Positions 44,290-53,599 of a stretch of 64,000 nucleotides of DNA are shown piece after piece. Each line of letters starts with the position of its first letter. Position 1 is the stretch's first letter. The notes beneath the pieces were generated by a model. It saw only the letters and a list, made by a program, of their open reading frames with translations, was not told the origin of the DNA and did not search any database. A program made the position numbers and the translations under genes. The DNA is from Brevundimonas sp. (GTDB lineage: Bacteria; Pseudomonadota; Alphaproteobacteria; Caulobacterales; Caulobacteraceae). Location of the stretch: positions 62,001 through 126,000 of the forward strand of contig NZ_JAIXTC010000022.1 in the NCBI RefSeq assembly GCF_027484365.1, given 5' to 3'.

Positions 44290-44610
44290 ATGAGCGACGA
44301 CAGCGTCCGCGTCGATATCTGGCTTTGGCGCGCGCGGTTCGTGAAGACCCGGGGCCTCGCCGCCGATCTGGTCGAGCGCGGCGCGGTGCGGCTGACCCAT
44401 CACGGAAAACAGGTCCGCCTCGACAAGCCGAGCCGCTGCGTCCACCCGGGCGACGAACTGACCTTTGCCCAGAACGGCCGGGTCACGTCCCTGCGGATCG
44501 AGGCGCTGGGCGAACGGCGCGGACCTCCGGCGGAGGCCCGCGCCCTCTATGTCTCGCTCAACGGGGACCCGCTCGCCTCAAGCAGCGAGCCGCCGTGCGG
44601 CGAGCGGTAG
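44290..44610 (+). CDS. S4-domain RNA-binding protein (HslR-like)
   Basis: 106 residues. The S4 fold is clear: VRVDIWLWRARFVKTRGLAA followed by ERGAVRLTHHGKQVRLDKPS and HPGDELTFAQNGR. Small S4 proteins of this type include Hsp15, which rescues stalled 50S subunits carrying nascent chains. It follows the SUV3-like helicase by 151 bases in the same direction, a pairing that supports a ribosome or RNA quality-control function. Confidence 0.88.
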   Translation: MSDDSVRVDIWLWRARFVKTRGLAADLVERGAVRLTHHGKQVRLDKPSRCVHPGDELTFAQNGRVTSLRIEALGERRGPPAEARALYVSLNGDPLASSSEPPCGER

Positions 44611-44616
44611 GCGCCT

Positions 44617-45249
44617 TCAGGGTTGCTTGACGAACTCGCCCTCGATGTGGAGTTCGACCTCGTCACCGAGGGCCGGCAGGTAGGTGGTGATGCCGAATTC
44701 CGAGCGTTTGATCGTGGTCTCGCCGTCGAACCCGACCTTGTAGACGCCACCCATTGACGGACCGGCCTGGTTGAACTGGACCTCCAGCGTCACCGGACGG
44801 GTGACGCCGTGCAGGGTCAGGTTGCCCGTGACGTCGGCCTCCGTGGCGTCGTCAGCGTCCACCACGATCGAGGTGGCGACGAAGCTGGCCGTCGGGAATT
44901 GGGCGACGTCGAAGAAGTCCGGCGTCTGCAGGTGCGCCTTCAGGGCGTCATCGGCCGGATCGACGTCGGCCAGCGGAACGCTCGCGTTCAGGGTCGAGGC
45001 CGAAGGGTTGGCCGGGTCGAGGGTGAGGTCGGCGGAGACGTTGGTGAACTGGCCCCGATAGGTCGAGAAGCCCAGGTGATTGATCGCCCAGGTGATCTTG
45101 CCGTGCGACGGATCCAGCTTGTAGGTCCCGGCCTGAACCTCGGCAGGGATCCTGGTCGCGGCGGTCTGGGCGGTGACGACCCCGCCGACGAGGCTGAGCA
45201 CCAGGGCTCCGGCGACGGCGGTACGGGCGAGCAGGCGGCGGTTCAGCAT
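44617..45249 (-). CDS. YceI family periplasmic lipid-binding protein
   Basis: 210 residues with a signal peptide (MLNRRLLARTAVAGALVLSL, ending VVTAQ). The mature domain has the YceI lipocalin-like pattern: YKLDPSHGKITWAINHLGFS, ADLTLDPANPSAST, and the late GFDGETTIKRSEFGIT. Family members bind polyisoprenoids; cellular role unclear. ATG 45249 starts the signal and is preferred over the longer frame. Confidence 0.92.
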   Translation of the reverse strand: MLNRRLLARTAVAGALVLSLVGGVVTAQTAATRIPAEVQAGTYKLDPSHGKITWAINHLGFSTYRGQFTNVSADLTLDPANPSASTLNASVPLADVDPADDALKAHLQTPDFFDVAQFPTASFVATSIVVDADDATEADVTGNLTLHGVTRPVTLEVQFNQAGPSMGGVYKVGFDGETTIKRSEFGITTYLPALGDEVELHIEGEFVKQP

Positions 45250-45434
45250 GGAAGACTCCGGGAGAGAGGAAGACGAGAGCGAAACTGCAATCGAGACTGA
45301 TGCAAATAAGACGTGCCGTCGCATACACAAGCGCGTAACGCGGTTCGAGGTTCACTCCGGTTGACACCGGACCCCGCCGGGGTCATGTCCCGAGCCCTCT
45401 CCCGCCCCTCCCAGATGCCGATCTTTTCCCGCCC

Positions 45435-45776
45435 ATGACCTACATCGTCACCGATGCCTGCGTGAAATGTAAGTTCATGGACTGCGTCGAGGTCTGCCCC
45501 GTCGACTGCTTCTACGAGGGCGAGAACTTCCTGGTCATCGCGCCCGATGAATGCATCGACTGTGGCGTCTGTGAACCCGAATGCCCGGTCGACGCCATCG
45601 TGCCCGACACCGAGGATGAGCCGGACGGCAAATGGCTTCAGGTCAATGCGGAGTACGCAAAGTCCTGGCCCAACATCACGGTCAAGGGAACGCCCCCGGC
45701 GGACCGCGAGCAGTACGAACGCGAGACCGGCAAGTTCGAGAAGTATTTCTCGCCCAACCCCGGCAAGGGCTCCTAA
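45435..45776 (+). CDS. fdxA: Ferredoxin FdxA (3Fe-4S/4Fe-4S)
   Basis: 113 residues. N-terminal [18 protein letters not shown] and [16 protein letters not shown] supply the ligands of two clusters in the arrangement of seven-iron ferredoxins. The C-terminal tail ([33 protein letters not shown]) is typical of alphaproteobacterial FdxA. Electron carrier in the cytoplasm. Its stop codon overlaps that of the convergent winged-helix gene by 4 bases. cdnL lies about 1 kb downstream, a common arrangement in this class. Confidence 0.95.
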   Translation: MTYIVTDACVKCKFMDCVEVCPVDCFYEGENFLVIAPDECIDCGVCEPECPVDAIVPDTEDEPDGKWLQVNAEYAKSWPNITVKGTPPADREQYERETGKFEKYFSPNPGKGS

Positions 45777-46081
45777 CCCGTTCGCCAACGCCGCCAGGGC
45801 GTCAGCGGGCGATAGCGCGGGGTCTCGGTGGGACCGTCGCGTTCGATCTGGAGAAGTTCACGCCGGTGCAGGTGTGCCACCGCGATCTGAACCGTCCGGC
45901 GCGACAGACCGGTCCGGACCGCCAGATCGACATAGCTCAGCGCGACCCGCTCGCCATCGCCGGCGCTCCAGATCGCCAGGAACACCAGATAGGCGGCCGG
46001 AGTCCGATCATGCCCGGCAAGGTCCGCCATCAGACTGTCGAGCACATAGCGATCGAGGTTCACTGTAGTCATCATAGCCAT
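45773..46081 (-). CDS. Small helix-turn-helix (winged-helix) protein
   Basis: About 102 residues; three in-frame ATGs (46081, 46075, 46072) make the start uncertain and none has a clear ribosome binding site. The centre reads [20 protein letters not shown] followed by [13 protein letters not shown], a winged-helix DNA-binding domain like HTH_36 or MarR types. It is divergent from the VOC gene (66 bases apart), which it may regulate. Confidence 0.75.
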   Translation of the reverse strand: MAMMTTVNLDRYVLDSLMADLAGHDRTPAAYLVFLAIWSAGDGERVALSYVDLAVRTGLSRRTVQIAVAHLHRRELLQIERDGPTETPRYRPLTPWRRWRTG

Positions 46082-46147
46082 AGCAATAACCACACCGGTG
46101 GACACTGGCGAGGCCTGCTGGCTACCACCTGCTGAGGAGAGGCCGTC

Positions 46148-46513
46148 ATGATCACCCATCTGAAGTTTGCATCCGTTCCGACACGGGACCAGGACGCCGC
46201 CGTCGCCTTCTGGGTGGACAGGGTCGGCTTCCGGGTCCTGACTGACCAGCCCATGGGCCCCGGCAAGCGCTGGATCGAACTGGGCGTCGGCAATGCCGAG
46301 ACCCGAATCGTGCTGTTCACACCGGAGGGGCACGAAGACCGCATCGGCACCTTCTTCAACGGCTCTTTCAACTGCGACGACGTGGACCACACCTACAGAC
46401 GCATGGTGAGCAAGGGGGTCGTCTTCGAAGGTCCGCCCGAGAAGCAGCCCTGGGGGACCTTCGCCAAATTCAGGGACCCCGACGGCAACACCTTCGTTCT
46501 GTCCGGCCGCTGA
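46148..46513 (+). CDS. VOC family (glyoxalase/bleomycin resistance-like) protein
   Basis: 121 residues of the vicinal-oxygen-chelate fold: LKFASVPTRDQDAAVAFWVD, GKRWIELGVG, and the end FAKFRDPDGNTFVL, with Glu and His candidates for a metal. A good ribosome binding site (GAGGAGAGG) precedes the ATG. Substrate cannot be told; related proteins act on lactoylglutathione or bind drugs. Confidence 0.88.
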   Translation: MITHLKFASVPTRDQDAAVAFWVDRVGFRVLTDQPMGPGKRWIELGVGNAETRIVLFTPEGHEDRIGTFFNGSFNCDDVDHTYRRMVSKGVVFEGPPEKQPWGTFAKFRDPDGNTFVLSGR

Positions 46514-46586
46514 CTCTGCAGCCGCATTCCGTCGCGACCTGAACGGTGGCGTCGTGCACTGCTTGTGAAGCAATGAGTCGGACGTT

Positions 46587-46614
46587 TTGAAATTGCCTCG
46601 TTTTGTGATATGTT
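46587..46614 (+). promoter_or_regulatory. Candidate sigma70-type promoter of cdnL
   Basis: TTGAAA (46587-46592) and TATGTT (46609-46614) with a 16-base spacer, in the 314-base gap 46514-46827 before cdnL. Just downstream GGGCGGC (46630-46636) and GCCGCCC (46651-46657) can pair in the leader. No gene was seen in this gap. Confidence 0.4.
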
Positions 46615-46827
46615 CCTTCATATTGGGTCGGGCGGCATGCGTTTAGGCACGCCGCCCGCGTTTGCGACAGAACCTCGTCCATGAAGACGGGGTCGGCCAG
46701 AGGTTGGGTGATCCGTTTCCACGACTGACGACCTTGTTTTTTGATCGGCGACCCCCGTCGCCGGTCTTCGAGCAATTGTCTGTCGCGCCTTCGATGACCT
46801 GTCCCCTGCGTCCGGGAAAGGAATGAC

Positions 46828-47388
46828 ATGACCACCAAGAGCGTTCTGGAATTCAAGGTTGGCGACGCGGTCGTCTATCCGGCGCATGGCGTCGGCAAGG
46901 TCGCTGCGGTCGAGACCCAGGAAGTCGCGGGCATGTCGCTGGAGGTCTATGTCGTGACCTTCGACCACGAGAAGATGACCCTGCGCGTCCCGACCAAAAA
47001 GGCCAAGACGGCCGGCCTGCGCTCCCTGGCGGCCGACGACGTCGTGACCAAGGCCCTGACGACGCTGAAGGGCCGCGCCCGCATCAAGCGCACCATGTGG
47101 AGCCGCCGCGCCCAGGAATACGAAGCCAAGATCAACTCGGGCGACCTGGTCTCGATCGCCGAGGTGGTCCGCGACCTCCACCGCGCCGATTCGCAGCCGG
47201 AACAGTCCTATTCGGAGCGTCAGCTCTATGAATCGGCCCTCGACCGGATGGCGCGCGAAGTCGCCGCCGCCAACCGCATCGACAAGGACGCCGCCGTCCA
47301 GCTGCTGTCGAAGTCGCTGAGCGCCAAGAAGGCCGTCATCGCCGCCGCCGAAGCCGCCGAAGCCGAAGAAGAGGCAGAAGCCGCATAA
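46828..47388 (+). CDS. cdnL: CarD/CdnL family RNA polymerase-binding transcription factor
   Basis: 186 residues. The N-terminal RNA-polymerase interaction domain (FKVGDAVVYPAHGVGKVAAV) is followed by an all-helical C-terminal domain (RIKRTMWSRRAQEYEAKINS, SYSERQLYESALDRMAREVA) and an acidic/alanine-rich tail ending EAEAA. CdnL stabilises open complexes at housekeeping promoters, and in Caulobacter it supports growth-related genes. The long leader suggests post-transcriptional control, unproven. A strong terminator follows. Confidence 0.95.
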   Translation: MTTKSVLEFKVGDAVVYPAHGVGKVAAVETQEVAGMSLEVYVVTFDHEKMTLRVPTKKAKTAGLRSLAADDVVTKALTTLKGRARIKRTMWSRRAQEYEAKINSGDLVSIAEVVRDLHRADSQPEQSYSERQLYESALDRMAREVAAANRIDKDAAVQLLSKSLSAKKAVIAAAEAAEAEEEAEAA

Positions 47389-47410
47389 TCTTTCGTGGAT
47401 CGACGAATGC

Positions 47411-47441
47411 AAAAGGCCCGGTGGAAACACCGGGCCTTTTT
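47411..47441. terminator. Bidirectional rho-independent terminator after cdnL
   Basis: Perfect stem AAAAGGCCCGGTG / CACCGGGCCTTTT around GAAA, with T-rich sequence on the right and A-rich on the left. Serves cdnL on the plus strand and the DUF3617-like gene on the minus strand. Its GGTGGAAACACC loop region is identical to that of the rpmB terminator. Confidence 0.92.
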
Positions 47442-47446
47442 CTTGT

Positions 47447-47914
47447 TCAGAAATACTCGGCCCCGGCCGGGCAGACCGCCGCCACCCGCCGTGCGGTGAT
47501 CGAGGCCGGCAGATAGGGCGTACCGCGCGCCAGCTGCGCGCCGCCGGTGAAGCGGAAGCTTTCCTGCTGGTAGGACCCGCCGAGGCGCACGTTCACGCGA
47601 CGACCGCGTGGGTCGGTGCAGGTTCCTTCGAACCGCGCCGTTCCGCCTCCGACCACACGGGTCGGATAGACGCACTGCCAGCGACGCGTCGACAGACCGC
47701 CGAAGAAGCGGTTGATCTCCGACGGACGGACGCATTTCGTTTCGGTCGAGCGAATGCCGACGGCGCTGGTCGTATACTCCCAGTAGCCCGGCAGGACCTC
47801 GGTCACTGCCGCCTGGGCATGCGGGGCGGAAGACGGCGCAGCCAGCAGGATCGCCCCGGCCAGAGCGGGCGTGGCGACGGCGACGGTGCGCATAAGGAAG
47901 GAAGGCAGGGTCAT
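47447..47914 (-). CDS. Exported DUF3617-like protein
   Basis: 155 residues from ATG 47914 (ATG 47926 would add MRST, but GAGG then touches the start codon). The signal peptide ends near HAQA. The mature part begins VLPGYWEYTTSAVGIRSTET then KCVRPSEINRFF and has four cysteines spaced like DUF3617 proteins, small envelope proteins of unknown function. It ends at the bidirectional terminator. Confidence 0.75.
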   Translation of the reverse strand: MTLPSFLMRTVAVATPALAGAILLAAPSSAPHAQAAVTEVLPGYWEYTTSAVGIRSTETKCVRPSEINRFFGGLSTRRWQCVYPTRVVGGGTARFEGTCTDPRGRRVNVRLGGSYQQESFRFTGGAQLARGTPYLPASITARRVAAVCPAGAEYF

Positions 47915-48152
47915 CGTGGATCTCATCCTCGGGACAGTCCCGTTAGCTTAAGCATTGAAACGCGGCGATTGAACGACGCATGAACGCCAGAAGGCCAGGA
48001 CCAGTTTCCCGGCGCCGATCTGGCCCCGAAACCCTTGACGGCGCAGGATCTGTTCCTCTATACGGCCCCCTCTCGCGCGGGGGTCCACCTCGCGCGCATT
48101 TGTTTCATGCGTCTTCCACGGTTCGGAACGGCGCCACCTCAAGGATCAAACG

Positions 48153-48449
48153 ATGTCGCGTCGTTGCGAACTCACCGGTGTCGGGCCGATGGTCGGCCAC
48201 TCGGTCAGCCACTCGAACATCAAGACCAAGCGTCGCTTCCTGCCGTCGCTGAAGAAGGTCAAGCTGGCGTCGGAAGCCCTGGGCCAGTCCTATTCGCTGC
48301 GCATCTCGAACGCTGCGCTGCGCACCCTCGACTTCAAGGGCGGCCTGGACCCCTTCATCGTCAAGGCCAAGGACGAGCAGCTGTCGGTTACGGCCCAGCG
48401 CATCAAGCGTCAGATCAAGGCCAAGCTGGCTGAACAAGCCGCCGCCTGA
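48153..48449 (+). CDS. rpmB: Large-subunit ribosomal protein bL28
   Basis: 98 residues. SRRCELTGVGPMVGHSVSHS and NIKTKRRFLPSLKK are the diagnostic bL28 segments. The Cys of the ancestral zinc site is reduced to one, as usual for this class. Transcribed alone, with a terminator 29 bases after the stop. Confidence 0.97.
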   Translation: MSRRCELTGVGPMVGHSVSHSNIKTKRRFLPSLKKVKLASEALGQSYSLRISNAALRTLDFKGGLDPFIVKAKDEQLSVTAQRIKRQIKAKLAEQAAA

Positions 48450-48477
48450 GTCCTGACGAACTGCGTATTCTGAACGA

Positions 48478-48502
48478 GGCCGGTGGAAACACCGGCCTTT
48501 TT
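48478..48502 (+). terminator. Rho-independent terminator of rpmB
   Basis: Perfect hairpin GGCCGGTG-GAAA-CACCGGCC followed by five T. The same loop and inner stem as the cdnL terminator. Confidence 0.93.
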
Positions 48503-48564
48503 CTTTGCCTGTTGCCCCGCATCACCCGTTCGGTAGGCTGGCCCCGAAGTCACCGGGGTCTGTC

Positions 48565-50313
48565 ATGATCAAGTTCGCCTGCGCGGCATCCGCGCTCGTC
48601 CTCCTCGCGGCCCTGCCGGCCATGGCCCAGGACGCCCCGGCCCGTCAGCCGACGGCCTTCACCCTGGAGACCGACAACCCTCGCTCGCCCGAACAGGAGG
48701 CCGTCCGCTTCGACAAGGCCGATGTCTCCATAAAGGTTCTGCCGGAAACGAAGTCGATCGAGGGGACGACCGTTCTGACCTTCACCGTCCTGTCGCCGAT
48801 CCAGCGCCTGGCCGTCGAACTGGACACCCTCTTCACGATCTCCGAAATCCGGCTGGACGGCGAGGTCGTTCCCGCCGACCGCTGGTCCAACCCCGAGGGT
48901 CGCGTCACGGTCGAGGTTCCGGCGGGTCTGGCGGCGGGCTCCACCCCGACCCTGACCATCACCTATGCCGGCGTTCCCCGGGTCGCTCCTCGCGCGCCCT
49001 GGAATGGTGGCTGGGTCTGGGCGACCGCTCCGACCGGCGAGCCCTGGATCGGCACGGCGGTCCAGCTCAACGGCTGCGACCTGGTCTGGCCCTGCATCGA
49101 CAATTCCAACGCCGAGCCGGGCCAGCTGGACATGCACGTCACAACGCCCGGGAATGTCTCGGCCCCGGGACCGGGCGTGTTCAAGGGCATGACCGAGAAC
49201 GCCGACGGCACCAAGACCTGGAGCTGGAGCATCGTCCACCCGAACATCTATGCCGGGATGATCAATGTCGGCCCCTATGAAGAGGTCACCGCGCCGTATC
49301 AGAGCCGGTTCGGCAACACGATCCCGATGCACTACTGGCATCTGCGCTCTGACGACCCCGCCAAGGTCCAGCGGCTGTTCGCCGAGTTCGCGCCCATGCT
49401 CGATTTCTTCGAATCGACCATCGGCCCCTATCCGTTCGGGGACTCCAAGATGGGGGTGGTCGAGACGCCCTACCTCGGCATGGAGCACCAGACGATCAAC
49501 GCCTACGGCAATGGCTACAAGATAGAGACGCGGGGTTACGACACCCTGCTGCAGCACGAGTTCTCGCACGAATGGTTCGCCAACCAGCTGACCAACCGCA
49601 ACGCTGACGACATGTGGCTGCACGAGGGACTGGGCAGCTATATGCAGCCGCTCTACGCCCGCTACCTGCACGGCGAACGGTTCATGCAGTCGGAGCTGCA
49701 GCGCCAGCGTGAGGGTCTGGTCAATGCCTTCCCGGTCGTCTCTCAGACCAACCGCACGGTCAATCAGGTCTATGGCGGCTCTGAAGGCCCCGGCGGCGAC
49801 ATCTATTCCAAGGGCTCGCTGATCGCTCACACCCTGCGGATGACGATCGGCGACGAGGACTTCTATGAAGTCATCCGCCGTCTGGTCTACGGACGTCCCG
49901 ACCCGCGTCCCGGCAACTTCGTCCCCCAGACCTCCTCGACGCATGAGATGAACGCCATCGTCAATCAGGTGACCGGCCGGAACTACGACTGGTTCTTCCA
50001 GACCTATCTGTACGAGGCCGGCCTGCCGGTCCTGTCTCAGGTCCGCGAGGGCGATCAGTTGACCCTGACATGGACCACCGACGGCGGCGGCGACTTCCCC
50101 ATGCCGGTCGAGGTCGAGGTCGACGGCGCGCTCCAGACCGTGCCTCTCCCCGACGGAAGCGCGACGATCACGGTGCCGGTCGGAGCGACCGTCCTGATCG
50201 ATCCGCACAACAAGCTGCTGCGTCAGCTCGATGTCGTCGACGACTGGCAGGCCTACAACCGTGCGGAACGCGAGCGGGCCGCCGCCGAACGCCTCGCCCG
50301 CTCCGCCAGCTGA
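48565..50313 (+). CDS. M1 family zinc aminopeptidase, exported (copy 1)
   Basis: 582 residues. MIKFACAASALVLLAALPAM begins a Sec signal. Catalytic zinc motif HEFSH near residue 331 with the third ligand Glu exactly 18 residues later (in WLHEGLGSY), plus GMEHQTINAYG in place of the GxMEN exopeptidase motif. Probably a periplasmic aminopeptidase. The ATG at 48565 starts the signal. A close paralogue starts 7 bases after its stop. Confidence 0.93.
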   Translation: MIKFACAASALVLLAALPAMAQDAPARQPTAFTLETDNPRSPEQEAVRFDKADVSIKVLPETKSIEGTTVLTFTVLSPIQRLAVELDTLFTISEIRLDGEVVPADRWSNPEGRVTVEVPAGLAAGSTPTLTITYAGVPRVAPRAPWNGGWVWATAPTGEPWIGTAVQLNGCDLVWPCIDNSNAEPGQLDMHVTTPGNVSAPGPGVFKGMTENADGTKTWSWSIVHPNIYAGMINVGPYEEVTAPYQSRFGNTIPMHYWHLRSDDPAKVQRLFAEFAPMLDFFESTIGPYPFGDSKMGVVETPYLGMEHQTINAYGNGYKIETRGYDTLLQHEFSHEWFANQLTNRNADDMWLHEGLGSYMQPLYARYLHGERFMQSELQRQREGLVNAFPVVSQTNRTVNQVYGGSEGPGGDIYSKGSLIAHTLRMTIGDEDFYEVIRRLVYGRPDPRPGNFVPQTSSTHEMNAIVNQVTGRNYDWFFQTYLYEAGLPVLSQVREGDQLTLTWTTDGGGDFPMPVEVEVDGALQTVPLPDGSATITVPVGATVLIDPHNKLLRQLDVVDDWQAYNRAERERAAAERLARSAS

Positions 50314-50320
50314 GATCCCC

Positions 50321-52033
50321 ATGCGCACCGCCCTGACCGCCGTCGCCGCCGCAGCCCTGCTGGCGGGTCCCGCCTTCGCTCAGAACGCGGCGCCGCGTGA
50401 GTCCACCGCCTTCACCCTGATGACGGATCAGCCGCGCACGCCGGAACAGGAGGCCGTGCGCATCGACCTCGTCGACCTCGCGATCAAGGTCATGCCGGAC
50501 GACAAGGCCATCGACGCCACGGCGGCCCTGACCATGACCGCCACAGCTCCGGTCGCGCGTCTGGTGGTCGAGCTGGACACCGTGTTCGACGTCTCCGCCG
50601 TCACGGTCGATGGACAGGCCGTGACCGGCTGGTCCAATCCCGAAGGCCGGATGACCGTACCCCTGTCCCGGCCATTGGCCGCGGGCGAGTCTGCCACCCT
50701 GCGCATCGCCTATTCCGGCCATCCCCGCATCGCCCCGCGTGCGCCCTGGAACGGCGGCTTCGTCTGGTCCACCGCGCCGGGCGGCGAACCCTGGATCGCC
50801 ACGGCCGTCCAGGGCGAAGGCTGCGACCTGTTCTGGCCCTGTATCGACAGCCCGCTCGCCGAGCCCGGCCGTGTCGACCTGCACATCACCGTCCCGACCG
50901 GCCTGTCCGCCCCCTCCAACGGCCGCTTCCTGGGAACCCGGGACCACGGCGACGGCTGGACCACCTGGGACTGGTCTGCGGCCCAGCCCAACACCTACGC
51001 CATCGCCCTGAACATCGGCCCGTATGTCGAACTGAAGACCGACTATCGCAGCCGCTTCGGCAACACCTTCCCGATGTCGTTCTGGCATCTGAACGCCGAC
51101 GACCCGGCGCGCGCCGCCGCCCTGTTCGCCGAGTTCCCGCTGCAGATGGACTTCTACGAGTCCACGGTCGGCCCCTTCCCGTTCGCCGACGAAAAGATGG
51201 GCGTGGTGGAGACGCCGCATCTGGGTATGGAGCACCAGACGATCAACGCCTATGGCAACCGCTACCGGCTCGACGGCAAGGGCTACGACTGGCTGCTCCA
51301 GCACGAACTGGCCCACGAGTGGTTCGGCAACCAGATGACCAACTCCAACGCCGACGACATGTGGCTGCACGAGGGTCTGGGGTCCTACATGCAGCCCCTC
51401 TACGGCGGCTGGCTGCACGGCGACCGCTACATGCAGACCGAACTGGCGGACCAGCAGCAGGGCCTGATCAACCGGTTCCCGGTCGTCTCGGGCGAGCTGA
51501 AGACCGAGGCCGAGGTGTATGACGGTGAGATCGGGCCGGGCAACGACATCTATTCCAAGGGCTCGCTGATCGCACACTCGCTGCGGATGCTCATTGGCGA
51601 CGAGGCATTCTTCCGCGCCGTCACCACCCTGGTCTACGGCCGCCCCGATCCGCGCCCGGGCAACTTCCAGCCCGTCTATCGCTCAACGCCCGACTTCCTG
51701 CGCATCGTCAACGCGGTCACCGGCAAGGACTACGGCTGGTTCTTCCGCGGCTACCTCTACCAGGCGGCGCTGCCGGTGCTGAACGAGACCCGCGAGGGCG
51801 AGACCCTGACCCTGTCATGGACGACCGGCGACGGCGGCGACTTCCCCATGCCGATGGAGGTGTCGGTCGACGGCAGGATCCAGACGGTCGCCATGACCGG
51901 CGGCCGAGGCTCGGTCCGGGTCCCGGCCGGGGCTCATGTCGTCATTGATCCGCAGAACAAGGTCCTGCGCCGCCTCGACTTCGTCGAGACCTATCAGGCC
52001 CGCAGAAGGTCCGATCGCGCCTCGACGGAATAG
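50321..52033 (+). CDS. M1 family zinc aminopeptidase, exported (copy 2)
   Basis: 570 residues with signal MRTALTAVAAAALLAGPAFA. HELAH near residue 328, Glu 18 residues on (WLHEGLGSY), GMEHQTINAYGN as in copy 1. Blocks of sequence and even the C-terminal beta domain match copy 1, so this is a tandem duplication; both are complete and probably cotranscribed. The last 40 bases overlap, antisense, the transglutaminase gene. Confidence 0.93.
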   Translation: MRTALTAVAAAALLAGPAFAQNAAPRESTAFTLMTDQPRTPEQEAVRIDLVDLAIKVMPDDKAIDATAALTMTATAPVARLVVELDTVFDVSAVTVDGQAVTGWSNPEGRMTVPLSRPLAAGESATLRIAYSGHPRIAPRAPWNGGFVWSTAPGGEPWIATAVQGEGCDLFWPCIDSPLAEPGRVDLHITVPTGLSAPSNGRFLGTRDHGDGWTTWDWSAAQPNTYAIALNIGPYVELKTDYRSRFGNTFPMSFWHLNADDPARAAALFAEFPLQMDFYESTVGPFPFADEKMGVVETPHLGMEHQTINAYGNRYRLDGKGYDWLLQHELAHEWFGNQMTNSNADDMWLHEGLGSYMQPLYGGWLHGDRYMQTELADQQQGLINRFPVVSGELKTEAEVYDGEIGPGNDIYSKGSLIAHSLRMLIGDEAFFRAVTTLVYGRPDPRPGNFQPVYRSTPDFLRIVNAVTGKDYGWFFRGYLYQAALPVLNETREGETLTLSWTTGDGGDFPMPMEVSVDGRIQTVAMTGGRGSVRVPAGAHVVIDPQNKVLRRLDFVETYQARRRSDRASTE

Positions 52034-52812
52034 TCCCCGGCCGCCTCGGCGGTGATCGACTGGCGCACCATCTCGCAGGTCCCCTGGGTCGACAGAAAGG
52101 CGATGTCGGCCGCGTCGCGTCCACAGGCGATCCGCACCAGGCCCTTGATCGGCGCCAGTCCGGTCGGGTCGACCAGCCACCAGCCGTTCGACAGCCAGAT
52201 CTCGAAGATGGCGTGGAAGTCCGGCGGAGTCAGCTGATGCGCATAGGCGCTGACGGCGCGCGCCGGAATGCCCGAGGCCCGGCACAGGGTGATGCCCATG
52301 TGGGTGAAGTCGCGGCAGACGCCCGCCCGGTCGATAAAGGTCCGGGCCGCCGTCGTCTCGGAATCCGAGACGCCCCGCTCATAGTCGATGTTCTCAGTGA
52401 TCCAGTTGAGGATTGCCAGTACCCGCTCGCCGCCGGTCGTCTCGCCGAACTGCCGCTCCACGAAGCGACCGAACTGGTCCGAGGGGCAATAGCGACTGGG
52501 CCAGAGATAGGTCAGGACCTCGGCCGGCAGGTCGTTCCAGTCGTGCTGTGTAACGCCCGGCGGAAGGCCCAGAAGCGAGCCGTTGTCGACGAGGGCCTCA
52601 TAGGTCAGGGCGACCTCCCCGCTCAGGCGCGCACGCAGGGTCCGGGCGCCGAACTCTGTGTCCTCGTCCTCGTGCAGGTCCTGCGGCGGAGTGACCGTCA
52701 GCCGCTCTTCAAGGATGTCCTGACCCGGCCAGTGCGCGACCTGAATCTTGTAGATCGCGTCGGTCGGGGGATCGAAGCGATAGACGAGCTCGGCGCGGAC
52801 GCGGATTTTCAT
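51994..52812 (-). CDS. Transglutaminase-like cysteine protease family protein
   Basis: 272 residues, no signal. N-terminal beta domain (MKIRVRAELVYRFDPPTDAI), then a transglutaminase core with Cys in RAGVCRDFTHMGI (near residue 163), His in PDFHAIFEIWL and Asp in WWLVDPTGLAP, the full Cys-His-Asp triad. Likely a cytoplasmic peptidase or amidase; substrate unknown. Its 3' end runs 40 bases into the M1 gene on the opposite strand. Confidence 0.9.
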   Translation of the reverse strand: MKIRVRAELVYRFDPPTDAIYKIQVAHWPGQDILEERLTVTPPQDLHEDEDTEFGARTLRARLSGEVALTYEALVDNGSLLGLPPGVTQHDWNDLPAEVLTYLWPSRYCPSDQFGRFVERQFGETTGGERVLAILNWITENIDYERGVSDSETTAARTFIDRAGVCRDFTHMGITLCRASGIPARAVSAYAHQLTPPDFHAIFEIWLSNGWWLVDPTGLAPIKGLVRIACGRDAADIAFLSTQGTCEMVRQSITAEAAGDYSVEARSDLLRA

Positions 52813-52918
52813 GAACGACCTGAAGTGAGGGGCGAGCCGTCAACGCCGCGCACGGGCGGCCGTTCCGGATCAGGGCACGTCCTCTAGCAGGTCAGGCGGC
52901 GCAGGATAGTGGCGAGCG

Positions 52919-53479
52919 CTACGGTTCCAGTTCGATGTCCCAGTAGAGGTAGTCGAGCCAGCTCTGGTGCAGGTAGTGGGGCGGGAATCTCCGGCCTGCG
53001 TCCTGGAGCTGGAAGGCGTTCGGCCGGTGGGGCGCGCGCCGGATCGGCATGTGCGCCTGCTGCGGCGTCCGCCCGCCCTTTCGCAGGTTACAGGGCGAAC
53101 AGGCGGCGACGATGTTCTCCCAGGTCGTACGCCCGCCCCGGCTGCGCGGGATGACATGGTCGAAGGTCAGTTCGGCCGTGTCGCCGCAGTACTGGCAGGT
53201 GAAGCCGTCGCGCAGGAAGACGTTGAACCGGGTGAATGCCGGGCTGCGGTTCTGGTCGACATAGCTCTTCAGCGCGATGACGCTGGGGATCTGCATCTCC
53301 ATCGACGGGCTGCGCACGACCTTGTCGTACACGGACACCACGTCCACGCGATCCTGATAGACCGCCTTCACGGCCTCTTCCCACGGCCAGAGCGACAGCG
53401 GGTAGTAGGACAACGGGCGGAAGTCGGCGTTCAGCACCAGGGCTGGAAAGCCGGAAGGCGGCTTGTGAAGGACCTGCAT
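52919..53479 (-). CDS. HNH endonuclease family protein
   Basis: 186 residues. CQYCGDTAELTFDHVIPRSR with GGRTTWENIVAACSPCNLRK forms the HNH fold with a CxxC...CxxC zinc knot. Common single-copy gene in Alphaproteobacteria, with no mobile element signature here; role may be DNA processing. The 106-base gap to the transglutaminase gene contains no gene. Confidence 0.93.
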   Translation of the reverse strand: MQVLHKPPSGFPALVLNADFRPLSYYPLSLWPWEEAVKAVYQDRVDVVSVYDKVVRSPSMEMQIPSVIALKSYVDQNRSPAFTRFNVFLRDGFTCQYCGDTAELTFDHVIPRSRGGRTTWENIVAACSPCNLRKGGRTPQQAHMPIRRAPHRPNAFQLQDAGRRFPPHYLHQSWLDYLYWDIELEP

Positions 53480-53599
53480 CAGACCCTCCCGCTCACGCCG
53501 GAAATCGAGGAAATCGGACTGAAGACGTCTCTCCTTCTCTCTAGTGCGCTGAGCCTATCCGTGATTCGTGCGCACGGCCATGACGGCCTTGCAGCGGTT

